Shown piece by piece: positions 17,601 to 24,640 of a stretch of DNA of 64,000 nucleotides. The translations under genes were made by a program, and so were the position numbers. The notes beneath the pieces were generated by a model that searched no databases, had not been told where the DNA came from, and saw only the letters and a program-made list of their open reading frames with translations. The stretch is from Antribacter soli (GTDB taxonomy: Bacteria; Actinomycetota; Actinomycetes; Actinomycetales; Cellulomonadaceae). The stretch lies in NCBI RefSeq assembly GCF_021568775.1, contig NZ_JAKGSG010000034.1, positions 62,001 through 126,000 on the forward strand, given 5' to 3'. Within the stretch, counting starts at the first letter, position 1; the number at the start of each line of letters is the position of its first letter.

Positions 17601-18935
17601 GCGAGCGACGAGGTCCAGGTCGGTGCCGTACTGGCCCTTGCCGTCCAGGCCGATCTTGCCGGCCCACCAGCCCTCGCCCAGTGCGCCACCGAGTCCGTTG
17701 GTGCCTTCCTTGACGAGGTTGGTCACGTCGTAGGTCTGGGACTGGATCCGCTTCGCGTACTCGGTGTAGCCCGGTGCCAGGAACTGGTCGCCAACCTTGT
17801 CGCCGTTGATCGAGAGCTCGTAGATGCCGTGGGCCGAGGCGTAGAGACGCGCACTCGTGAGCGTCTTACCGGCCGAGGTCGTGAACTCCTTGCGCAGCAG
17901 CGGCAAGGCCTCCTCAGGTCCCTTGAGGATGGCGTCGGTGGTCTGGTTCACGGTGACCTGACGGTCGGCGAACGAGCCGGCACTGAGCGGGTTGCTTCCG
18001 AAGTCAGGGTTGGCCAGCACGGTGCCGTCGGCGCTGGTCACCGTCAGGGAGCTGATGGTCACCGACTCGGTCCCGAAGGTGCGGATGCCGACCCGGCCCC
18101 AGCTGAAGTTGGTCGCCGCACGCGTGTCGACGATCTGGCCGTCCAGCGTCGTCTCGATCGTGTCGCCGGCCAGCCGGAAGGACAAGGTGTGCTCCCCCGC
18201 CACCAGTCCGGCGGCGGTGAACCCGAACGGCCGCAGGTCGACCTCACCGAGGAGGCTGTAGGCGCCGTTCACTCGAAGGTGCGGCCGCAGCATGGGTACA
18301 CCGGAGCTGACGTTGACCTGCCACATGTACGTGTTGCTGATGTTCTGCGCCCGGACGAACACGCCGAATGCCACGCTGTTGAGCCTGAACCGCGTGGTCG
18401 CCGTGTAGTCGGTCCAGTGCTCGTACGACGGGGCCGGCATTCCGACCCATTCGGCGTTCCCCCAGTCGCCGGCAGACAGCAGACCGGTCTCGAACCACGC
18501 CGGTGCGCTCCAGTCGCTGACTGTGCCCTGGTCGTCCCAGACCCGCACCCGCCAGTGGTACCGCGTACCGGCCGTCAGCTGAGGACCGTCGTACTCGACG
18601 TCGACCTGACGCGAGGAGAGGACCTTCCTCGTGCTCCAGACGTCGGACGCACCGGCCGAGGAACCGACCTGGACCTCGTAGGCCAACTGCGTGACCCCCC
18701 GTCGAGACGAGGACGAGGCCCATCCCAGAACGGGGTCCTGACCTCCGATGCCCAGCGGGTTGACGCGCCCGTTCGTCGTCAGCCCCGCGACGGCGATCAG
18801 AGCCGCCACCTCTGCCTGGGCCTCTTCCGCCGGGCTGGGAAGCAGGATGCCTCCCACCGACATCGCCAGACAGGTGACGAGCGCGGCCAGCCGCCACGCA
18901 ATCGCTGTGGGACGCCCCTCGGCGGGAATCGTCAT
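14694..18935 (-). CDS. Secreted alpha-L-rhamnosidase (GH78) with PxKF tail domain
   Basis: A protein of 1,413 residues. The ATG at 18935 is preferred over one at 18950 because GGAAGG precedes it. A signal peptide (about 1-42) leads into a fibronectin-like domain (LAYEVQVGSS, RYHWRVRVWDDQG), β-domains typical of rhamnosidase N-terminal regions, and the (α/α)6 catalytic barrel. The barrel carries DTPARDERLGWTGD near residue 670, the GH78 region holding the general acid, and later WERWNSIMPDG and NSFNHYAYGAVADW. After an accessory β-domain (about 1150-1290), a C-terminal PxKF-type domain (VPVKFEVFAG, then FVYNWRTPRKAGSCY) ends the protein. It should cleave terminal rhamnose from plant glycans outside the cell. 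Confidence 0.93.
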   Translation of the reverse strand: MTIPAEGRPTAIAWRLAALVTCLAMSVGGILLPSPAEEAQAEVAALIAVAGLTTNGRVNPLGIGGQDPVLGWASSSSRRGVTQLAYEVQVGSSAGASDVWSTRKVLSSRQVDVEYDGPQLTAGTRYHWRVRVWDDQGTVSDWSAPAWFETGLLSAGDWGNAEWVGMPAPSYEHWTDYTATTRFRLNSVAFGVFVRAQNISNTYMWQVNVSSGVPMLRPHLRVNGAYSLLGEVDLRPFGFTAAGLVAGEHTLSFRLAGDTIETTLDGQIVDTRAATNFSWGRVGIRTFGTESVTISSLTVTSADGTVLANPDFGSNPLSAGSFADRQVTVNQTTDAILKGPEEALPLLRKEFTTSAGKTLTSARLYASAHGIYELSINGDKVGDQFLAPGYTEYAKRIQSQTYDVTNLVKEGTNGLGGALGEGWWAGKIGLDGKGQYGTDLDLVARLRLTYADGSVQWVDTDSSWRWAPSPFVATDNQLGETYSAALEQSGWDGAGFDDSVWKPVTAQTSDTAKLSPQPDEPVRQTGLLDTVEITEPIPGVKIYDLGQNMVGVPRVTITGSAGETVRLRHAEVLNPDGTMYTANLREALSTDHYTFAETGTVTYQPTFTQHGFRYIEITGLALAPAGTDVKGVVLGSDLPRVGYLETSSSMLNQLHSNVTWGARGNFLSIPTDTPARDERLGWTGDISIFAPTANYLSDSRGFLSKWMTDVRDEQFAGGGVPSVVPSTNGAFGRSAVGWEDAIITVPHAVWNATGDAQIVRDNYAAMKRFFDYARASAGTDNLETGRLWFFTNDWLHLDDPTNQGVLGTAIWAQDVKMMSEMAAAIGRDAEAAEYANLYQAVRQSFTNAYVASDGTVLGNSQTGYALALGQQLITDPGRERKAGEKFVAKLAQTNYHLRTGFIGTPWLLPALTNIGRDDLAYTMLQHKDYPSWGYEIDKGATTIWERWNSIMPDGSFGPVDMNSFNHYAYGAVADWMHQNIGGIQIGEAGYRTSIIEPHVEGGLTSAKGTLQTVYGELSNTWRQTPDGLTMDVTVPVNTTAQVRIPSDHPFQVTESGKPLVVRNGIQALSYDDQESRTVVTVGSGTYSFKAAAISAPPTEPTVDHVDFGESVSESAHAVAGSSSSGTSFEAGLTRRYAHNQFPGSFYTARVKVPAGEPFLLRMRETWNTPGVKDYQVLVNDTLVKHVHMTRSAAGQTVTSYEILVDQPAALDIEGTVTVTFLYPTTNAAFAYYDPSIADLWVLDGPAPDTTAPAVVAETDPATPTGTNGWFRGAVALELAATDVAGNAAMETRSYTVLPWTLEGFYAPVDMGGVVNTVEGGSTVPVKFEVFAGATEKTSVDDVASIAAYRTACDSRAQTDAIETVVSTGTGLRFDATAGTFVYNWRTPRKAGSCYLLTVETDDGSTINALFRLQ

Positions 18936-18974
18936 CAGATTGCCTTCCATGCGACGCTGCAGGGTCAGGTTCAG

Positions 18975-18992
18975 GATTTAAGCGTTTCAATC
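18975..18992 (-). promoter_or_regulatory. Candidate LacI-family operator upstream of the rhamnosidase
   Basis: The 18-base stretch reads GATTGAAACGCTTAAATC on the gene's strand: an imperfect palindrome around a central CG with the GAAACG half-site favoured by LacI/GalR-type sugar repressors. It lies about 40 bases upstream of the rhamnosidase start. No LacI gene is within the window, so control would be from elsewhere. Confidence 0.4.
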
Positions 18993-19159
18993 GTGCTGGA
19001 AGGTATGGGAGCGGCACCACACGCGTCAAGACCCGTCTCAGGCTGCAGGGTCGGGGCGCCGCCACCCGCTCGTTCTCGGGATGGCCGCGAGCCACGTCTC
19101 TCCGCCGCGTGAGGGCATCGGTCGGGACCCGCCAATCGGATCTGCCGACAGGCGTCGGA

Positions 19160-19528
19160 CTTGAGAACCGAGGGCATGGCGACGAGCGCGGTCGCCGGGG
19201 CTCGCACCCGTTCGGTGTCGATCTCCCGGACCCCCACGTCGCCCAGCGACTTCATGAGGTAGTTGTGCACTCGCCCCCGGTAGGCGATCACTGTGCCCCG
19301 TCGATGGAGCTTGCCGCCCTTGCCGGGCTCGCTCGCGATCCGCTCCAGCCACCGCTCGGCGCACTCCCAGAACGTGACGTCCCGAGCGGCTGCAGCCCAG
19401 GCCTCGGCCCGACGACGCTGAGCGACCCCGGCGGGCGGCACTCACTTGTCGATGGTGATCGTCTCGTGCACCCGGTTCAGCCACGCGCGAGCGTCTCGCT
19501 TGGCGAGGAACGTCAGCGGCCGGTCGTC
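19160..19528 (-). pseudogene. Dead N-terminal fragment of a tyrosine integrase
   Basis: Reading leftward from 19528 the sequence encodes DDRPLTFLAKRDARAWLNRV, then a TGA stop at 19442-19444, then a continuing match through RDVTFWECAERWLERIASEP, AYRGRVHNYLMKSLGDV and LVAMPSVLK. This parallels the intact integrase at 59466-60749 (TEDDKPLTFLTKGDARAWLN; RDVTFREYAEQWLVRIAHEP; AYRGRVNNYLMEPLGDV; LVALPSVLK). The start, the whole catalytic domain and the region after the SAM-like domain are missing. It is a scar of an earlier island of the same family, oriented like the intact one and likewise next to the attachment-like sequence. Confidence 0.88.
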
Positions 19529-19560
19529 CACCCCAAGAGAGGCGCGGGGGCGCGGCCGGT

Positions 19561-19607
19561 GGCCGAGGGGGGGCGGGGGGGGGGGGCGGGGGCCGCGCGG
19601 GGGCGGG
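19561..19607. other. G-homopolymer low-complexity stretch
   Basis: This segment is almost pure G on the written strand, with runs of 7, 12 and 5 Gs broken by single Cs. It sits exactly between the integrase remnant and the attachment-like repeat. It is either a true G-rich junction (able to form quadruplexes) or a poorly resolved assembly or sequencing region. No gene is present. Confidence 0.6.
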
Positions 19608-19608
19608 A

Positions 19609-19705
19609 GCCGGATCAGAAGTTGACCATGGGGTTCCGGGGGGTACGGATCGTTGGAATCCTGCGGTATTCACAACGGTGGAGGCTCATGCCTCCTGCGT
19701 GCCAC
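19609..19705 (+). repeat. Attachment-like element, copy A
   Basis: Begins with GCCGGATCAGAAGTTGA, identical to 60929-60945, and contains GGATCGTTGGAATCCTGCGGT, shared with copy B at 26068-26159 and largely with copy C at 37510-37596. It ends with a short hairpin (GGAGGC-TCAT-GCCTCC) followed by TGCGTGCCAC. It lies beside a dead integrase just as the 60929 copy lies beside a live one, so an integration site (att) is the best reading. Confidence 0.6.
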
Positions 19706-19745
19706 TCCGGAAGGGGCAGATCGTCGCACAGCTCGGATCGGACCG

Positions 19746-20786
19746 TCACACGCGGAACGGCCGTACGGCCTCCCACGACGGATCGAGCCGTGCACGCACC
19801 CGCACTCGAGCCCCCGCGGAGCCCCTCGCCGCCTTCTTGAGCTCGTCGGCACCACTCGTGGTGGAGTCGACGTAGCAGTGGAAAGTCCGTCTGCCGCCAC
19901 CAGTCTGAACCGCGACTATCTGCCCTGCCCCTTCTTCCATGACCGCGTGCAGACTGCTCTCCAGGTTGGCCAGGTCGTTCTCGTCGTCTGGTCCTGGCAT
20001 GCCCGCCGACGTCGCGGCGCGGAACTCCGCGGTGATCGCGACATGCTGGTCGAGATCCGGAGCCTGCACGGGCGACAGCCGGTTCAGGCACCGCACCAGC
20101 ATCGGGCCGTGCGGCGTCCAAGCCTCGGCCAGGAACCAGCCCATCTTCCCGTCACGGGCGAACTCCTGAGTCACCACGGCCAGCATCGCCGGAAGCTCGG
20201 CGAGCGAACGACTCCCGTCCGGGTCCCCGACGGACCAGTCGATCTCCCCGATCCACAGCTCGGTCGCCTCCTCGCCCAGGGCAGTGTCCAAGCACAGGAA
20301 TGCGATCTGGCCGCGAGCGTCGACGGGAACCGAAGCGAACACCGGGTGATGCACCGTCACGTCCAGGCCCGTCGCCCGCTGCTCCGCAACCACGAGCACG
20401 TCGGCGAACGCCACCTCCGCGCCCCCGATGCTCAGCACCGCGTCCAGCGGACCCGGTAGCCTCAGGTCGTAGAACGACCACGTCCGGTCCGACGGCGGCG
20501 CCGAGCGCAGCCACCGCCGCGCGATCCGCCGTAGCGGCGGGTCCCCGCCCGCGGTCACGGTCAGCTGGTGCTCGCTGTGGATGCCCTGGCCGAACTCCCA
20601 TGCCAGCTCTGGGTGGATCGCGGCGACCCGCTCGCTCACCGCATCGACATGTTCCGCGAGCCGGCCAGCCGGCACCGCCTCGGCAAGCTCCCCAGCAGCA
20701 CCGTCCCACCACCGCCAGAACTCATCGATCCCCGCGCTGACGTCCGCGTCGCTCGTTTCTCGCTTGCGCTTGCTGAACAGGCTCAC
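19746..20786 (-). CDS. DUF695-domain protein
   Basis: A 346-residue soluble protein with the DUF695 pattern in its first half: a helical start (IDEFWRWWDGAAGELAEAV), then HPELAWEFGQGIHSEHQLTV and LRRIARRWLRSAPPSDRTW. The second half includes GQIAFLCLDTALGEEATELW and a closing region with VAVQTGGGRRTFHCYVDSTT. The function of DUF695 proteins is unknown; some occur in immunity or mobile contexts. The ATG follows GCGAGGAGAAGGC. This is the first gene inside the island after attachment copy A, facing outward. Confidence 0.75.
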   Translation of the reverse strand: MSLFSKRKRETSDADVSAGIDEFWRWWDGAAGELAEAVPAGRLAEHVDAVSERVAAIHPELAWEFGQGIHSEHQLTVTAGGDPPLRRIARRWLRSAPPSDRTWSFYDLRLPGPLDAVLSIGGAEVAFADVLVVAEQRATGLDVTVHHPVFASVPVDARGQIAFLCLDTALGEEATELWIGEIDWSVGDPDGSRSLAELPAMLAVVTQEFARDGKMGWFLAEAWTPHGPMLVRCLNRLSPVQAPDLDQHVAITAEFRAATSAGMPGPDDENDLANLESSLHAVMEEGAGQIVAVQTGGGRRTFHCYVDSTTSGADELKKAARGSAGARVRVRARLDPSWEAVRPFRV

Positions 20787-20919
20787 GCCTTCTCCTCGCT
20801 CATGCCCGGCCGCTCCACCAGTTCGCGGCAGACCCTACCGCCACCGCCCGATCTCCAGCGGCATTGGGACTCCACCAGATGGAAGGCCATTAGTCGGCAG
20901 CGAGAATTGCATTCGAGAC

Positions 20920-21198
20920 TTGCCAACAGTATTCAAAGAGTCTAGTTGGCGATCGCGTTCGGAGTTTGTCGTCGTTGAGGACGAAGAGTGGTGGGTGCGC
21001 TTCGGCCGGATCGAGGCCAACGGGGAGTCCGGCGCTCTGCGCAGGTATTCCAGCCTTGACCGGGACGTCCTCGATACACTCGCGCACAGCCCTGGCTGGA
21101 GCAACGAGGGTCTTTTTGCGCTGCTCCAAGGTTTTCGCCGGCTCGCCAACATCGGCGGCGCGCGGGTCGACCTGCCCGACGTCGAACTGGGGCTGTGA
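20920..21198 (+). CDS. Small hypothetical protein, perhaps truncated at its 5' end
   Basis: A 92-residue frame starting at a TTG (20920) and continuing to the stop that overlaps the next start. It is Trp- and acid-rich near the beginning (FVVVEDEEWWVRFGRIEANG) and has a helical second half (LDTLAHSPGWSNEGLFALLQ). No ATG or GTG is available and the DNA around 20885-20945 is AT-richer than its surroundings, so this may be the 3' part of a longer lost gene. Tight coupling to the cupin-like gene supports its being expressed. No family recognised. Confidence 0.45.
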   Translation: MPTVFKESSWRSRSEFVVVEDEEWWVRFGRIEANGESGALRRYSSLDRDVLDTLAHSPGWSNEGLFALLQGFRRLANIGGARVDLPDVELGL

Positions 21199-21558
21199 AT
21201 GTCTGACAACTGGTACTCCGGCAACGCTGACGATGACGCGGACCAGCACCGTGGGTGGCTCCTGGGTCATTTCATCGCGCCGGAGACTCCCGGCAGCGCG
21301 GTCCGCGCGACGGGGGATCTGGAGGTCAAGTGGGGCATCCACCCCAAGGGCCAGCAGCGGCCCGAGTGGACTGCCGACGACCAGCGCACCACCATGCTCC
21401 TGCTCGTCAGCGGCCGGTTCCGCCTCGACCTGACGACCGGCAGCACCGTCCTGCAGCGACAGGGCGACTACGTTGTCTGGGGTCCTGGGACCGACCACTC
21501 CTGGCAGGCCGAGGACGACTCCGTCGTCGTCACCATCCGCTGGCCCTCTATCGGCTGA
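21199..21558 (+). CDS. Cupin-like protein
   Basis: A 119-residue protein with a single cupin-type β-barrel pattern: KWGIHPKGQQRPEW (first metal-site-like motif with His), TTMLLLVSGRFRLDL, and VLQRQGDYVVWGPGTDHSW with the second-motif His. It probably binds a metal or a small ligand. The ATG directly follows the upstream TGA, so the two genes are translated together. A small island cargo gene; the substrate is unknown. Confidence 0.7.
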   Translation: MSDNWYSGNADDDADQHRGWLLGHFIAPETPGSAVRATGDLEVKWGIHPKGQQRPEWTADDQRTTMLLLVSGRFRLDLTTGSTVLQRQGDYVVWGPGTDHSWQAEDDSVVVTIRWPSIG

Positions 21559-21592
21559 CCCGCCGAACAGGCCGGTACGGGCTTGCGCGACC

Positions 21593-22237
21593 TCAGCGGC
21601 TCAGCGCCTCCGCCAGCACTGCGTCGAAGCCGGGCGCGTCCTGAGGTCGGTGCCGAGCGCCGGTGAGCACCTGGTGCTCCGCACCTTCGGCCACCAGTGC
21701 TGCTGCGATCGCCTCGTACTCGTCGTTCCATCCGCCGGTCACGACGATGGTTGACGTGCCAGCGATGTCGGAAGCAGCGATCCCGAGTCCCCACGGCGGC
21801 GGAACGGTGGAGAACCGGGCCGCGACCCGCTCCTCGTCCGGCCAGCGCTCCTCGTCGAACTTGCCCCCGAACATGAGAGGCCGCACGATCTGCCAGTAGG
21901 CACGAAGCCCATTCTCGTGGGCGCGCCGAGCTGCCTCCATCGTCGCGATGTGGCTCTCGATCGCGGGCTCACCTCGAGCGACGTCATACAGAGCGGGCTC
22001 GCAGAGCACCAGAGCACGCAGCCGCTGCCCGACCAGGGGAAGCGCGAGCAGAGCGGGGATGGCCCCGTGCGAGTGCGCGACGATGACCGCCGCTTCCTCG
22101 ACCGCGGCCGCGACCGCCTCTGCCTTGCGACGGACCGACCCGATCGAGGCGAGGTCGAGCATCACCGCATCGGCGCGTTCGATTGTCGGCCAAGCCGCCG
22201 CGCCGGACCGTCCAGCACCATGAACGAAGACGAGCAC
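21593..22237 (-). CDS. Alpha/beta hydrolase-like protein
   Basis: A 214-residue small α/β-hydrolase. The oxyanion-loop strand MLVFVHGAGRSG opens the protein and the nucleophile elbow is VIVAHSHGAIPAL (Ser about residue 55, AHSHG replacing GxSxG). A late His in TGARHRPQDAPGFD may be the catalytic one. Its start lies inside the tail of the broken gene 22162-22602, that is, it was joined to that locus by the deletion described in the findings or by an insertion. The ester or amide substrate is unknown. Confidence 0.72.
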   Translation of the reverse strand: MLVFVHGAGRSGAAAWPTIERADAVMLDLASIGSVRRKAEAVAAAVEEAAVIVAHSHGAIPALLALPLVGQRLRALVLCEPALYDVARGEPAIESHIATMEAARRAHENGLRAYWQIVRPLMFGGKFDEERWPDEERVAARFSTVPPPWGLGIAASDIAGTSTIVVTGGWNDEYEAIAAALVAEGAEHQVLTGARHRPQDAPGFDAVLAEALSR

Positions 22238-22602
22238 GCCCCAATGTTCGCATTCTGGAGGACCCGGCTGGTCGCACCGGAAGGTTCAGCGCGGCGTGAC
22301 CGCCAGTGCGGGTGGTCCTCCACCGTGACAGCCGCGTCACGGGCGGACGGGATCAAGCGTGGCGGTCCCTCCCAGAAGGCAACGCCGAAATCCCACTCGG
22401 CTTGCTCCCAGCAGATGAAGAACTCCGCACCGTCCGTCGTACGCAGGGCCAGACCCATGGTGGGGACGTGCCCGATCTCGTAGTCCCAGTCCTCGATGTC
22501 GTAGGTCCCGTCGTCCCCCTCGTATCCGAGAGGGAAGTACGTGACGGTCGCGAGTTGCGGTCGAGACAGCTGGGCCGCGACGGACCCGGTCTCGTGGGTC
22601 AT
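22162..22602 (-). pseudogene. 3'-truncated copy of the 46670-47185 gene
   Basis: Starts with an ATG overlapping the stop of the 22599-23756 gene (ATGA). For about 100 residues it is nearly identical to the protein encoded at 46670-47185 (ATVTYFPLGYEGDDGTYDIE; GHVPTMGLALRTTDGAEFF; VEDHPHWR). After VEDHPHWR the match ends abruptly at about 22301. The frame then reads about 50 unrelated residues into the hydrolase gene before stopping. The 20 bases just past the break (22283-22302) match the end of the flavoprotein gene at 44622-44641 with one mismatch, marking a deletion junction. The intact protein would have about 171 residues. Confidence 0.85.
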
Positions 22603-23756
22603 CCCCATCCCGTCCACCGACCTCGCAGCTTCTCGCGAGCCGCATGGCGGACCTTCTTGAACGAGGCGTGCGCGGCAAGGTCGCTCAGCACGACGTCCGA
22701 CGTCGCGTGCTCGACCAGGCGGCGCTGGCACCACATCGTCAGGCCCGGAAGGTCGTCGGCGATCTGCCGAGGTGACGTGGTCACCTCACGGATCAGCGCC
22801 CACTCCCGCAGACGGCGTGCGGGGAACGCCCGACCCTCCTCCGTGCGCAGCAGGTCGACCCACGTCCGCCCCTCCACCTCGTCGACATACTTGAGGACCT
22901 CCGTGACGATGTGAGAGCCGAGGGCCTCACCCTCAGCCACGATCTCCCTGAGCACAGGCCGCACATCAGCGCGCGGCACGACGTCCCAGTACAGCCACCA
23001 CCGCGCGTGCTCGTCGTCGACGTCGAGGTCCTGAACCCCCACCTCGGCGGCGATCTGGCGCAGCAGCTCGACACCGCGTTCAGTGAGCCCGGGCAGGTCG
23101 GATCGCCGCGTCGACAGCCGCAGCTGCTTCGTCGCACTGGAGCCGAGAACGACAGCCCTGACCCTTGACCCGATCACCGGAATGTCCTCGGACCCGCCGA
23201 TCGCGCCGTCACGAATCGCGGGCACGTCCACATGCCCGAAGTGGTCGAGTCCAGCGACCCACACACCCATCCCGAAGGTGTGGTGGCACAGGACGGTCGC
23301 ATCGACCGCGAGACCCGCTTCAACCTCGACGTCAGCGACAGGTGCGTGACGAGCGTCGTGCAGATCGACAACGGCACCGCTCGGTTCAGATTCGTCGACA
23401 TCCTCGGAGAACCGGCCGCGTGCGCTCATCACGTGCAACGCCGGCGACGCCGCCTGGCTGATCTCCCATGGCCACCCGGATTCGACCAGCCCGCCGGTGT
23501 CCCCGACCGCCGTCTCCCCTCGAGAGGCGACCATCATCGTGTACACATCGTCGAGCAGTGCTACCTCCGCAGGAGAGAACACGGTCCAAGTGCGCCACTC
23601 CCCTGGACTGCTGTCGCCGAGCGAGCCGAAGAACAGGTCGTAGAACGCCCTCCTCCCAACTCGCCGTACGCCGTCGTCGCCGCGGACGAGCAGCATGAGC
23701 ACATCCATCACCTGGTTGCGCTGTCGCTGCTCGACAAGGCGTTTGCTCTCGCTCAC
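22599..23756 (-). CDS. Hypothetical protein with S1-like middle region (full-length copy)
   Basis: A 385-residue protein with a GTG start. It has three regions. Residues about 15-120 are α-helical (MDVLMLLVRGDDGVRRVGRR; PAEVALLDDVYTMMVASRGE). About 150-220 resemble an S1/OB-fold (TVLCHHTFGMGVWVAGLDHF; VIGSRVRAVVLGSSATKQLR). About 225-385 form a conserved helical C-terminal domain (EIVAEGEALGSHIVTEVLKY; WCQRRLVEHATSDVVLSDLA). The gene at 47182-47718 encodes only the C-terminal domain. The next gene starts within its stop codon. I do not recognise a named function; the S1-like part hints at nucleic-acid or ribosome contact (inference). Confidence 0.75.
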   Translation of the reverse strand: MSESKRLVEQRQRNQVMDVLMLLVRGDDGVRRVGRRAFYDLFFGSLGDSSPGEWRTWTVFSPAEVALLDDVYTMMVASRGETAVGDTGGLVESGWPWEISQAASPALHVMSARGRFSEDVDESEPSGAVVDLHDARHAPVADVEVEAGLAVDATVLCHHTFGMGVWVAGLDHFGHVDVPAIRDGAIGGSEDIPVIGSRVRAVVLGSSATKQLRLSTRRSDLPGLTERGVELLRQIAAEVGVQDLDVDDEHARWWLYWDVVPRADVRPVLREIVAEGEALGSHIVTEVLKYVDEVEGRTWVDLLRTEEGRAFPARRLREWALIREVTTSPRQIADDLPGLTMWCQRRLVEHATSDVVLSDLAAHASFKKVRHAAREKLRGRWTGWG

Positions 23757-23949
23757 GAGGCGAGTCTGGCAGCCGGGACCGATCCAAGCGGGCTCGGGGA
23801 ATGTCCGAGGCCGGCTCGGGCGCGCGACGCCGTCGTCACGTCACCTCGACGCTTTCCGCGCCACGTGCAGCCACAGCGCGCGGCGGCCGCATCACATGCG
23901 ATACGGCATCGTCGAGCTGACGGCCGCCCGAAGCATGGTCCCGGGGCGC

Positions 23950-24140
23950 TCACCGCTTGGCCGCCCGGTACATGGTGATAAGCGCTGTGACGCGGGCGTA
24001 GTCCTTCGCTCCGTTGAGCTCGGTGAGCAGGTCATCTGGGCACAGCTCGTAGAGCGGTCGCCCCAGCGGCGGTCGAGTCTGGTGTCCCAGATCTGATACC
24101 CGCCGGGCACGCCCCGAGCGACGTAGCGCCGTCGGCTCAT
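23950..24140 (-). pseudogene. Frameshifted 63-residue conserved small protein
   Basis: From the ATG at 24140 the frame reads MSRRRYVARGVPGGYQIWDT to RRWGD. The sensible continuation, LYELCPDDLLTELNGAKDYA to MYRAAKR and a stop at 23950, lies in another frame reached by a one-base shift around GGCGACCGCTC. Restored, it is a small Trp/Tyr-rich protein of a kind often found beside recombinases in actinobacterial islands. Either a real frameshift or a one-base sequence error; the adjacent 24241-24621 fragment is also broken, so decay is likely. Confidence 0.6.
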
Positions 24141-24240
24141 GGACCCTTCCGGATGAACGGCCGGTCCCGGTCCGGCACCTCGTCTTCGGGCAGGGCGGCG
24201 CGCAGGACGACGTCCAGCACGCGGTCGACGTCGGCAGCGT

Positions 24241-24621
24241 AAGCCGGTCTTCGTCTCCTTCGCAGGCATCCCGCTGCAGATGCCCCCGATCCTGGACGAC
24301 CTCATCCGCGAGCACGCCAACCGGCGCGGGCAGAGTCTGCACGTCGCCAGGGATACCGGCTGGTTCTTCCCCGGCGGGCAACCCGGCCGCCACCTCGCCA
24401 CCGAGAACATCCGCAGAGACCTCGTCCAGATCGGGGTCAAGCCCCACGAGAACCGCAAGGCCGCGATGTTCCAGCTCGCCGCGAACATGCCAGCCCCCGT
24501 CCTGGCCGAGCTCCTCGGCACCACCGACAAGAACGCCGCCGACTGGGCACGCCTCGCCGCCCGCGACTGGGGCGCCTACATCCAGCACCGCACCGAAATG
24601 ATGTGCCCACGTCGGTCCTGA
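24241..24621 (+). pseudogene. C-terminal fragment of a site-specific recombinase-like protein
   Basis: An open frame without its 5' end, readable from about 24241 (KPVFVSFAGIPLQMPPILDD) to a stop at 24621. The pattern HLATENIRRDLVQIGVKPHE, FQLAANMPAPVLAELLGTTD and DWARLAARDWGAYIQHRT, with a conserved 'LLG-x-x-x-x-x-A-x-x-W' arrangement near the end, is that of the last third of large tyrosine-recombinase-like proteins of actinobacteria. An internal ATG (24280) could give 113 residues but would lack any catalytic core. It is treated as a remnant. Confidence 0.65.
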
Positions 24622-24640
24622 CGCCGTAGGGTCACCGTCC

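Noticed and set aside
15792-19112. A 1,106-codon open frame on the plus strand
   Set aside because: It lies antisense to the rhamnosidase, is Arg/Val/Gly-rich without domains, and arises from high third-position GC of the real gene.
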